NCBI GenBank assembly: GCA_948466105.1
Contig: CAOJZR010000046.1
Span: forward strand, 1 to 5,767
Direction: 5' to 3'
DNA length: 5,767 nucleotides
Source of the DNA: an uncultured Bacillota bacterium
GTDB lineage: Bacteria > Bacillota_I > Bacilli_A > RF39 > UBA660
Shown: positions 1 to 5,767 of the stretch, piece after piece
Layout: each line of letters begins with the position of its first letter
Numbering within the stretch: the first letter of the stretch is position 1
Notes under the pieces: generated by a model
Database searches by the model: none
What the model saw: the letters and a program-made list of their open reading frames with translations, nothing else
What the model was told of the DNA's origin: nothing
Made by a program: the position numbers and the translations under genes

Positions 1-1445
1 GTTCTAGCAGCTATAGCCTGGGCCTTTCTTGCCTCTAATGTTGCTCCCCCAAATTCAGCTGTAACAACACCTGCTACATAATCTTCTAAAGACATCGTAC
101 CAACATTTTTTACTGTTATATTGGAACATTTACCATTATAAATACTAGAACTACTTATAATATTATTACTTTTATTGCCTCTAAGAATTAAACTAGCTGT
201 CTTAGCAAAATCAAAAATCTCTTTAACAGCAACTGTTACCCTTAAATTTTCTCTTTCATTTAATTTGTCAGAATCTTTACTGTAAAGCTTCTTTGGAACA
301 TAATCTTCCTTTAAATACTTTTCATACTTTTCTAAATCGTGACGATAACTTATCTCAGGAGCCTTTTCTCCTCCCCTAGTACAATAATTTTCATTTTCAG
401 GATACTCATCAATATCAAGACCTTCAAGCGTATCAACAACATAAGTATCAATTAAATTTCCCATTATATCATAAATATTACATCGTCTAACAACCTTTTT
501 ATTAATCTGTTTTTTGGCCACATTTGTTATCTTCTTTTTTAATTTTTTAAACTGAGTTGCATCAACTTCAATATCTTCATTAGTAATCGTTGATAAATCA
601 GTAAAAAGTTTATCATAGTCTATTTCATTATACAAAAGCGTAGCCGTAAGCAATCCTGTATCAATTTTAACACCATATTTATTGTCATATGTATCATAGA
701 TATCAGCAATTCTTTGATAAAATTCTTTTTCATCCTTTTCATCACAATATTGTGTACTATGTGGACAAAAACGTGTGAAAAGATTAGCTGTTGATTCAAA
801 AAAAGTAGATTTATTTCTTTCAAATAGTTCTGCAAACTCAATTATCCTTATAATTGGACCAATCACAAATATAACTGCTAAAATAATCCAAGCAGCAATA
901 GGCAGAAGTGTCATCGTAGCTGTAAAAATAACTTGAAGTTTAATCTCCTTAACTGCTTTTACTATTTTATTTAACTGTTTATCAACCTCAGGATTTTCAT
1001 CAATTTTTTCAGCGATTTTATCAGACGCACTAGCAGCAATAGGTTCTGGCACCCCATGTGCTACTAAAAAACCTGTTGCAACCTGTTTAGTTACATCTTT
1101 AGCAGCTCCTTTAATAGCTTCTGTCTCTTGTTCATTTTGGCCATTTGTTGAAATAGAATTACCTTCAGGAAGCTTTATATTCGAATTTCGATTATTTAAT
1201 CTTTCTTCATCTTCTTCACTATAACCAGAATCTCTATTTGCTCTATAACCATTAAAACTATAGACATTATTATGGTTATTTGTACCTAGACTGCTATTAT
1301 TTTTTGTTGACAAAGGAATAACATTACTGCCTAAATTATTTTGTTGATTATTTTTAAAAGGAACAACATTATCATTAGGTGGCGTTATATCACTATCAAT
1401 AGACGATTCATCATTATAATCTTCATCAAAATCATGTGCATTCAT
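1..1445 (-). CDS. Membrane-anchored SpoIID/LytB-domain protein, putative T4SS wall hydrolase (3' partial)
   Basis: An uninterrupted frame of 481 codons runs from ATG 1445 off the left edge, with no stop. Residues 1-170 are hydrophilic, very rich in Asn, Asp, Glu and Ser up to about 105, without a signal peptide. One strongly hydrophobic segment at about 172-203 should be the membrane anchor. The following 280 residues, probably outside the cell, carry five cysteines (227, 234, 322, 355, 440). The last visible 30 residues (452-481) read SLEDYVAGVVTAEF then ATLEARKAQAIAAR, which is the opening signature of the SpoIID/LytB domain. Its conserved catalytic Glu would be E464 (codon 56-54). SpoIID proteins are lytic transglycosylases that cut glycan strands. 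Here, directly after VirB4, the gene occupies the place of PrgK/CwlT-type peptidoglycan hydrolases, so I infer that it opens the wall for the secretion channel. The C-terminal part, possibly with more domains, is not visible. The SpoIID call is firm as a signature, the role is inference. Confidence 0.85.
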   Translation of the reverse strand, partial: MNAHDFDEDYNDESSIDSDITPPNDNVVPFKNNQQNNLGSNVIPLSTKNNSSLGTNNHNNVYSFNGYRANRDSGYSEEDEERLNNRNSNIKLPEGNSISTNGQNEQETEAIKGAAKDVTKQVATGFLVAHGVPEPIAASASDKIAEKIDENPEVDKQLNKIVKAVKEIKLQVIFTATMTLLPIAAWIILAVIFVIGPIIRIIEFAELFERNKSTFFESTANLFTRFCPHSTQYCDEKDEKEFYQRIADIYDTYDNKYGVKIDTGLLTATLLYNEIDYDKLFTDLSTITNEDIEVDATQFKKLKKKITNVAKKQINKKVVRRCNIYDIMGNLIDTYVVDTLEGLDIDEYPENENYCTRGGEKAPEISYRHDLEKYEKYLKEDYVPKKLYSKDSDKLNERENLRVTVAVKEIFDFAKTASLILRGNKSNNIISSSSIYNGKCSNITVKNVGTMSLEDYVAGVVTAEFGGATLEARKAQAIAAR

Positions 1446-1448
1446 AAA

Positions 1449-1460
1449 ACCACCACCCTT
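1449..1460 (-). promoter_or_regulatory. Ribosome-binding site of the SpoIID-domain gene
   Basis: On the minus strand AAGGGTGGTGG(T) stands just ahead of the ATG at 1445, inside the 22-nt gap after the VirB4 stop. It fixes the start and leaves no space for a terminator, so this gene belongs to the same transcript. Confidence 0.6.
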
Positions 1461-1467
1461 ACATTAA

Positions 1468-3252
1468 TTATAATCCGCCCTGACTACCAAACGAATCAAG
1501 TTCTTGTTCTGTTACAATTATATTGATACGCATTCTACGGCTTCCACATACAAATAAAGCTTCACCCTGATTGTATCTTTTAATACTTTCTTTCTCGTTA
1601 TCATTTAAATCAATCAATCTAGATAAATCTTCAACTGCCTGTTTTTTAAGCCCCATAACTAAATAGTAAGAAGCATTATCAAAAATAGCTTTACCTTGTG
1701 TTATAACTTGTGGACTAGCAAAATCTGTTGGTTGTTGAGTAATAATAATCGTACCAGTATTATATTTACGTGCACGTCTTTGAACCTGAGCTAAAAAGTC
1801 AGCTCCAAGAGAGTTATTATCTGATAATAAAACATGTGCCTCATCAACCATTAAAATGGTATTACGAGCCTGATTCAAAGTAAGCCCCCAAGCATATTTT
1901 AAAATATTGAAAAACAATGCATTTCGAATATTTTTATCTGAATTCATTAACTCTTTTATGTTAAAGACGATAAAATCACTTTCTGGTCTAATTGTAGTAT
2001 GTCCATCAAAGTAGTATTTTAACTCTTTAACAATTGGACGAATTTTAAGTTCAAGACGCTCCAATACATCCTTTTCTTGTGATTTTTCTGGCATTGATAA
2101 AATTCTACCCTTAATAGTCGCATAAACGTCTTTAAAAGTTGGATAATCTTGTGAAGTCATCTTTGAAAAATCAGTCTCAAAATCAATACCAAAACGACGA
2201 TAAGTTTCTTGTACAATTTCGCTAAACATATTAACTATATCTTCACTAATTGTTGGATCATAATATTTAAGAAAAGCTTTTAACGTCTGTAAAGTTCTTG
2301 TAAGAACAGTATAACCAAGACCATTTTTTACTTCCTCTTCATCAGCATCAATAATGACTTCCAAGGGATTAATCATCCCATATTGACCACCTTTACCAAG
2401 ATCAATAAAATCGCCACCATACATTCGAGCCATATCTTCAAGTTCACCTTCAGGATCAATAATAACAAGTTGATTATCATTTCTAATATGAGTTCTAAGC
2501 ATCAGCTTAGCAGCCGTTGATTTACCACTACCACTTGTACCAAGAATTATCATATTAGCATTATTACGATTATGCTCTTTTTTTACTTGATATAAAAATT
2601 GATTAAAAAGAATAACTCCACCCGAAAAATCTGTTCCAAGTAATGTTGATAAACCTGGGTCTTTAATACTATCAAAGATAAAAGGATACATGGCCGCAAT
2701 TGTTGGTGAAGCAATTGGTGTACCAATTCGATTTTCAATTGATTGTTTTGGATAAATAGGTAAAATAGATTTTAGTACTTTTTCTTGCTCAAAACGAAGA
2801 GGAAAAGCTTTTAATTCCATAGCCTCTAAATAATTCTTAACTTGTAGTTTTTTAGATAATAATTCATCTTGTGAATCGGCAGTAATCATAATATGCATTT
2901 GAAAATCGTATATTTTAGATTGACTTGCCGCTAATTGTGAAATGAAATATTCTAGTGATTCATAATCTTGACGAATTCGTTCTTGAATTGTACGATCACG
3001 TTCTTCTTGATATCTAGATTTTAAATCGGCTATTTCTTTATTAAGCATCTTTGAAATTGAAGAAAAAGGTAAAGGAATATGTTTTATTACAACTTTAATT
3101 CCTGACATGCTTGTCAAATTAGACAAATAACCTGGTCCAATAAATCTAGGATAAGATGTTATTGTTAAAATAGTTGCAAACTTATCACTAATAATAAATT
3201 CAGCTGGTTTAAACTCTAAGCCTTTAGGGGCAATTTGACTTTTAATATCCAT
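1468..3252 (-). CDS. virB4: VirB4-family T4SS ATPase (C-terminal and motor portion)
   Basis: This 594-residue protein is the cytoplasmic ATPase that powers assembly of, and transport through, the type IV secretion channel (VirB4/PrgJ/TraC family, HerA/FtsK-like fold). Residues 1-230 are the mixed region preceding the motor, including a helical, charged stretch at about 65-110. The motor shows Walker A GTSGSGKS (238-245), the DPEGE motif (266-270), Walker B ILMVDEAH (466-473), an arginine-containing RRARKYNTG segment (492-500) and the TQQPTD motif (505-510). All expected catalytic residues are present, so the ATPase should be active. There is no transmembrane helix. What an intact PrgJ-type VirB4 carries at its N-terminus is encoded by the preceding gene, overlapping by 1 nt (TAATG). 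The stop is followed after 22 nt by the SpoIID-domain gene. The family call is very secure. Confidence 0.96.
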   Translation of the reverse strand: MDIKSQIAPKGLEFKPAEFIISDKFATILTITSYPRFIGPGYLSNLTSMSGIKVVIKHIPLPFSSISKMLNKEIADLKSRYQEERDRTIQERIRQDYESLEYFISQLAASQSKIYDFQMHIMITADSQDELLSKKLQVKNYLEAMELKAFPLRFEQEKVLKSILPIYPKQSIENRIGTPIASPTIAAMYPFIFDSIKDPGLSTLLGTDFSGGVILFNQFLYQVKKEHNRNNANMIILGTSGSGKSTAAKLMLRTHIRNDNQLVIIDPEGELEDMARMYGGDFIDLGKGGQYGMINPLEVIIDADEEEVKNGLGYTVLTRTLQTLKAFLKYYDPTISEDIVNMFSEIVQETYRRFGIDFETDFSKMTSQDYPTFKDVYATIKGRILSMPEKSQEKDVLERLELKIRPIVKELKYYFDGHTTIRPESDFIVFNIKELMNSDKNIRNALFFNILKYAWGLTLNQARNTILMVDEAHVLLSDNNSLGADFLAQVQRRARKYNTGTIIITQQPTDFASPQVITQGKAIFDNASYYLVMGLKKQAVEDLSRLIDLNDNEKESIKRYNQGEALFVCGSRRMRINIIVTEQELDSFGSQGGL

Positions 3253-3797
3253 TAGGCCACCACCGTTCCAAAAGTTGTTGTCTGCCCACCATTTAAAAAG
3301 TTATCCAAAATCATTCTAAGATCGTCATTTGTTGTCTGATAAGCTGTAAGACCTGAACTTGCAAAAGCATTAATAAGTCCTCTAATTCGCTTTTGAATTA
3401 ATTCGTTATCTTTCTCTTTAAATAACAAGAAATATTCTGTATCAACAACATTATTATTAGTAAATAAATTAGCCTTATTTATATCTTCCATAATAAGCTT
3501 TCTTTTAACTGGATTAGTAACAGAATTATATAAAAGCTGTAGCTGTGACAAATAAACATTTATATCAACAGGCCTGTCAGCAGCAATTATCCAAAATTCA
3601 TAATCAATAATATTATAGACATTTCTTAAATTGGTTATAATTGCATTTTGTGTATCATAATCTAAGATAAAAATATTTTTAGGCATTATCTTAACACCTG
3701 TTACTTTTTCATTATTATCAAGAACAATAATACCATTAGTTATACTTTTTACAGGAATGTCATCATTTGTATATTTACTTTTTTTCTTCTTCGCCAC
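3252..3797 (-). CDS. TraC-like protein, detached N-terminal part of VirB4
   Basis: With GTG at 3797 the product is 181 residues, beginning MAKKKKSKYTNDDIPVKSI. It looks like the N-terminal domain of a VirB4/TraC ATPase made as its own polypeptide: a basic N-terminus, then a segment of the type 'ING.IVLDN..KVTGVKI.PKNIFILD' (about 20-46), an aromatic/hydrophobic strand (EFWIIAADRPVDI, about 67-79), and helical remainder. There is no Walker motif, signal peptide or transmembrane helix, so it is expected to be cytoplasmic or membrane-peripheral, bound to VirB4 and PrgI. Its TAA stop overlaps the VirB4 ATG as TAATG, a classic coupling arrangement that would give equimolar synthesis. Together the two proteins total 775 residues, near the size of an unsplit PrgJ-type VirB4. 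A TTG at 3851 would give 199 residues but lacks a ribosome-binding site. The family assignment is inferred from sequence pattern and position, moderately secure. Confidence 0.72.
   Translation of the reverse strand: MAKKKKSKYTNDDIPVKSITNGIIVLDNNEKVTGVKIMPKNIFILDYDTQNAIITNLRNVYNIIDYEFWIIAADRPVDINVYLSQLQLLYNSVTNPVKRKLIMEDINKANLFTNNNVVDTEYFLLFKEKDNELIQKRIRGLINAFASSGLTAYQTTNDDLRMILDNFLNGGQTTTFGTVVA
3257..3264 (-). promoter_or_regulatory. Ribosome-binding site and TAATG coupling for VirB4
   Basis: GGTGGTGG on the minus strand lies 4 nt before the VirB4 ATG (3252-3250), inside the last codons of the TraC-like gene. The overlapping TAATG makes re-initiation by terminating ribosomes likely. The motif differs from the usual GGAGG by T for A. 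Confidence 0.5.
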
Positions 3798-4092
3798 TAT
3801 TATAGCACCAACCTTTCCATACAAATCTCTGTCTTGTTGTAAAAAATTCAAACATTGATTTAATAACAGTCATCATATTATGATAATTAGGTATTGGCAT
3901 TACTAGAAAGCCAGTTATTAAAGCAGGAAGTAAAGCAATTAAAGCAAAAGTTAACTGCTCTACTGGTAAAATCATTAAAAATAGTAAAGTTGTACCTACA
4001 CCACTAGCAAATAAGGTCAATTCTTTTGGTGTAAATAAGCCAAATATATATAATGATTTTTTAGAATTTGCTGGTATTAAATATCGATTCAT
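3775..4092 (-). CDS. prgI: PrgI-family (VirB3-like) T4SS membrane protein
   Basis: A 105-residue small membrane subunit of the type IV secretion apparatus. PrgI/TcpE-type proteins occupy the VirB3 position in Gram-positive conjugation machines and are thought to link the VirB4 ATPase to the membrane channel. Two transmembrane helices are visible at about residues 24-42 and 46-65. They are followed by PIPNYHN (66-72) and a C-terminal basic/aromatic segment ending in WKGWC (92-96), both of which I recognise as typical of PrgI-family proteins. The N-terminus (NRYLIPANSKKS) is short and cytoplasmic-like. The ATG has a strong Shine-Dalgarno. The 3' end overlaps the next gene by about 23 nt if that gene starts at the preferred GTG, which suggests coupled translation. 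Position directly before VirB4 matches prgI-prgJ of pCF10. The symbol denotes the family, not a proven ortholog. Confidence 0.88.
   Translation of the reverse strand: MNRYLIPANSKKSLYIFGLFTPKELTLFASGVGTTLLFLMILPVEQLTFALIALLPALITGFLVMPIPNYHNMMTVIKSMFEFFTTRQRFVWKGWCYNSGEEEKK
3806..3815 (-). promoter_or_regulatory. Start-deciding ribosome-binding site of the TraC-like gene
   Basis: On the minus strand AAGGTTGGTG lies 8 nt before GTG at 3797-3795, inside the end of the PrgI-like gene. The longest open frame would instead begin with TTG at 3851, which has no purine-rich site upstream. Its extra 18 codons only read the PrgI C-terminus out of frame. This supports GTG 3797 as the real start. Confidence 0.6.
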
Positions 4093-4095
4093 AGT

Positions 4096-4106
4096 ATCAC
4101 ACCCTT
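4096..4106 (-). promoter_or_regulatory. Ribosome-binding site of the PrgI-like gene
   Basis: On the minus strand this reads AAGGGTGTGAT, matching 9 of 11 bases of the full anti-16S complement AAGGAGGTGAT. It ends 3 nt before the ATG at 4092. It fills most of the 18-nt gap after the VirB6-like stop, leaving no room for a separate promoter or terminator. Confidence 0.7.
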
Positions 4107-4110
4107 TTTA

Positions 4111-5767
4111 TTATTTTCCACTACTTTTTTGTTTTTTCATTTCTTTATCAAAATGATCATTTCCCGCTTTAGTTAGTAATGAGAATATTTGTGTCATCTC
4201 TGCGGCAGTTGCTATTTGACCAACTGTACTAGCACCAGATGTTATTTTAGTATATTTCGTAATACCAGTGGCATATTCTTGCGCTAACCTAGCAACATAT
4301 TTAGAAAAATCATCATTTAAATTAGCTAAATTATCTGCATCTACTTTCTTATTTGGATCGGAAACAGTACTATTATACATTTTAGCTATATTTTTAGCCT
4401 CAGCTTTATAGTTAACTGTAGGATCTATATTTAATTCTTGACTCAAACTATTAGCTGTATTCGTATCACCTTGTGATAAAGCTGTTTCATATCGTGAATT
4501 AGTTTGATTTTGATAATTTTGTAACATAGTTTGTGAATTGCTTATAGTTGCCTTGATTCCTTTGGCCTCTTTTACACCAGGTGTATCTTCTTGCTCAACT
4601 GTAGCATAAGCAATACTTCTATTAGCTTTAGTTGCTAAATTTTCAATTGTACCACTAATACCACCTTTCCTTGAAGAATCACCAGTTATGGCAGAAGCAT
4701 ATAAATCCTTAGCTTTTTGACCGCTATAATCTTTATCATTTCCAGAAAATTTAGAATGCGACAATCTACCTAAAGCTTCAGCATTCGCAGCCTTAAATTG
4801 TGTTGCCATTCGCATTGGATAATTTTGAAGATCTTTTCTAAAAGCTTTATCAAAATTATCTCCAAATTTCTGCCCATGAAATTTCTTATTTATACCTTCA
4901 ACTAAACCAACGCCAAGAGCTCTTGGAGCAGCCATCACACTACCTGTTGCTGCTACTGCTGTTCTACCTGCATATGTAAGACCTGCTGCCATTACTCCTC
5001 CAGCAAGTGGTATTTCTCCAACTTTTTTCTTTGGACTTAAAGTCATCTTACCACCTAAATCAACGCCAGTTAAATCTTTAAGTAATTGTGGTACCATCTT
5101 TACAAACATAAGTGTACCCAAAATCATAAATACTTTAACTAGGAAAGAGACATTACTACCTGTAAGAGCATTTTGAATTGCATTGTTAGATATTATTTCA
5201 CTTATAATAAATACACCGAAGTAAATAGCAATAAGTCTAATAAATAAATCTAAATACACTGTTGTACATTTTTTAAACCATTTACTAAACATTCCACTTT
5301 TAGAACTTTTTGGATCTAATCTTGAAATAATAGGTATCGGAGCAACTAACTGTAAAAAAGCAAGTTGTACACTACGAGCAGCAATGTCAATACAAAATAA
5401 CAATAAAATATAAGCAATAAATCCGCCTGCTAAAGTCGGAACTAAAATCATATAATCAAAGACATAATCGCCATTCTTATTTTGTAACATAATAAAATCT
5501 GTTGATTGATCAAGAAGGGTATTAAAATTCTCACTTTGATAAGCGTTTAAAATATTACGATAATTAAGCGATTCTTTCAAACCTAAATTAGTGTCTGCTC
5601 CCGTACCGGTTAATGTTTGCTCACAATTTTTTCCTTCTGGTGATTCGTATGCTTTATTAATCAAAACCTCACATTCAGGATAAACATCCAAATCAATGTG
5701 AAAGAAAGCTTGAAAAGTTGTCGAAGCCATTAATTGTCCAGCATTATCACTATAACTAGAATTAGTA
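4111..5767 (-). CDS. VirB6/TrbL-like polytopic T4SS channel protein (5' partial)
   Basis: Probable inner-membrane channel subunit of a Gram-positive type IV secretion system, corresponding to VirB6/TrbL and to PrgH of pCF10. The frame is open to the right edge of the window: 12 further codons precede the first visible ATG (5730), which has no Shine-Dalgarno, so the true start lies outside. At least 551 residues are visible. Numbering from that Met, hydrophobic segments lie at about 92-118, 157-181 and 195-215, with a further Ala/Gly-rich stretch at about 240-268. Between the first two is an amphipathic region (AARSVQLAFLQLVAPIP, then a basic FSKWFKK) typical of VirB6-like proteins of Gram-positive elements. 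Residues from about 270 to 539 are hydrophilic, rich in Ala, Asn, Lys and Gln, probably helical and cytoplasmic. The gene ends 18 nt before the PrgI-like gene. The family call rests on topology, motif pattern and synteny and is fairly secure; the start and N-terminal half are unseen. Confidence 0.82.
   Translation of the reverse strand, partial: TNSSYSDNAGQLMASTTFQAFFHIDLDVYPECEVLINKAYESPEGKNCEQTLTGTGADTNLGLKESLNYRNILNAYQSENFNTLLDQSTDFIMLQNKNGDYVFDYMILVPTLAGGFIAYILLLFCIDIAARSVQLAFLQLVAPIPIISRLDPKSSKSGMFSKWFKKCTTVYLDLFIRLIAIYFGVFIISEIISNNAIQNALTGSNVSFLVKVFMILGTLMFVKMVPQLLKDLTGVDLGGKMTLSPKKKVGEIPLAGGVMAAGLTYAGRTAVAATGSVMAAPRALGVGLVEGINKKFHGQKFGDNFDKAFRKDLQNYPMRMATQFKAANAEALGRLSHSKFSGNDKDYSGQKAKDLYASAITGDSSRKGGISGTIENLATKANRSIAYATVEQEDTPGVKEAKGIKATISNSQTMLQNYQNQTNSRYETALSQGDTNTANSLSQELNIDPTVNYKAEAKNIAKMYNSTVSDPNKKVDADNLANLNDDFSKYVARLAQEYATGITKYTKITSGASTVGQIATAAEMTQIFSLLTKAGNDHFDKEMKKQKSSGK

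Noticed and set aside
620..841. A 73-codon minus-strand open frame.
   Set aside because: It lies wholly inside the SpoIID-domain gene in another frame, and its translation looks like out-of-frame AT-rich sequence.
1..1445. Reading the SpoIID domain as evidence of a sporulation locus.
   Set aside because: All neighbours are type IV secretion genes in canonical order, and no other sporulation gene is present.
1341..1526. A 61-codon plus-strand open frame.
   Set aside because: It lies antisense across the VirB4/SpoIID-gene junction, is a low-complexity Ile/Arg-rich translation, and is opposite two well-supported genes.
3250..3254. Frameshift or pseudogene explanation for the two-part VirB4.
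   Set aside because: The junction is a clean TAATG with a ribosome-binding motif, both frames are intact, and the motor retains all motifs. It looks like an organised gene pair, though a relative with a fused gene could change this.
5728..5730. ATG at 5730 as the start of the VirB6-like gene.
   Set aside because: The frame stays open to the window edge, there is no Shine-Dalgarno before this ATG, and VirB6-like proteins usually have more N-terminal membrane segments than remain after it.
1..5767. CRISPR arrays, tRNA/rRNA genes, insertion sequences, oriT, terminators and reassigned stop codons.
   Set aside because: No repeat-spacer pattern, RNA gene, transposase or clear terminator hairpin was seen. 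The gene gaps are too short for them, Trp is TGG and all stops are TAA, so the standard bacterial code fits.

Overview
This window is a low-GC (roughly one-third G+C by eye), densely packed stretch. All recognisable coding runs on the minus strand, so transcription goes from high to low coordinates. Every visible stop is TAA, Trp is encoded by TGG, and the ribosome-binding sites are purine-rich. This suggests a low-GC Firmicute or related Bacillota, for example an uncultured gut Bacilli or Erysipelotrichales-type lineage. The sequence alone does not fix the genus, or whether this is a plasmid, an integrative conjugative element or a chromosomal locus.

In transcription order the window holds: (1) the 3' part of a VirB6/TrbL-like polytopic channel protein (5767-4111, start outside the window); (2) a 105-residue PrgI-family (VirB3-like) membrane protein (4092-3775); (3) a TraC-like protein matching the N-terminal portion of VirB4 (best start GTG at 3797, end 3252); (4) the VirB4 ATPase proper, with Walker A and B (3252-1468); (5) a large membrane-anchored protein running off the left edge (1445-1), whose last visible residues are the beginning of a SpoIID/LytB domain with its conserved Glu. 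Genes are 18 to 22 nt apart or overlap, with no promoter or terminator between them, so this is one operon segment.

The order VirB6 - PrgI - VirB4 - cell-wall hydrolase is that of Gram-positive type IV secretion (conjugation) operons such as prgH-prgI-prgJ-prgK of pCF10. PrgI, the VirB6-like protein and VirB4 would build and power the membrane channel. The last gene sits where a VirB1/PrgK/CwlT-type peptidoglycan hydrolase is expected and would open the wall.

The two most notable points are that the hydrolase slot holds a SpoIID-type lytic transglycosylase domain, a family best known from endospore engulfment, on a long Asn-rich cytoplasmic/transmembrane scaffold; and that VirB4 is split into two proteins joined by a TAATG stop/start overlap. 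Relaxase, coupling protein (VirD4), oriT and integrase are not in the window, so conjugation as opposed to another T4SS role is an inference.
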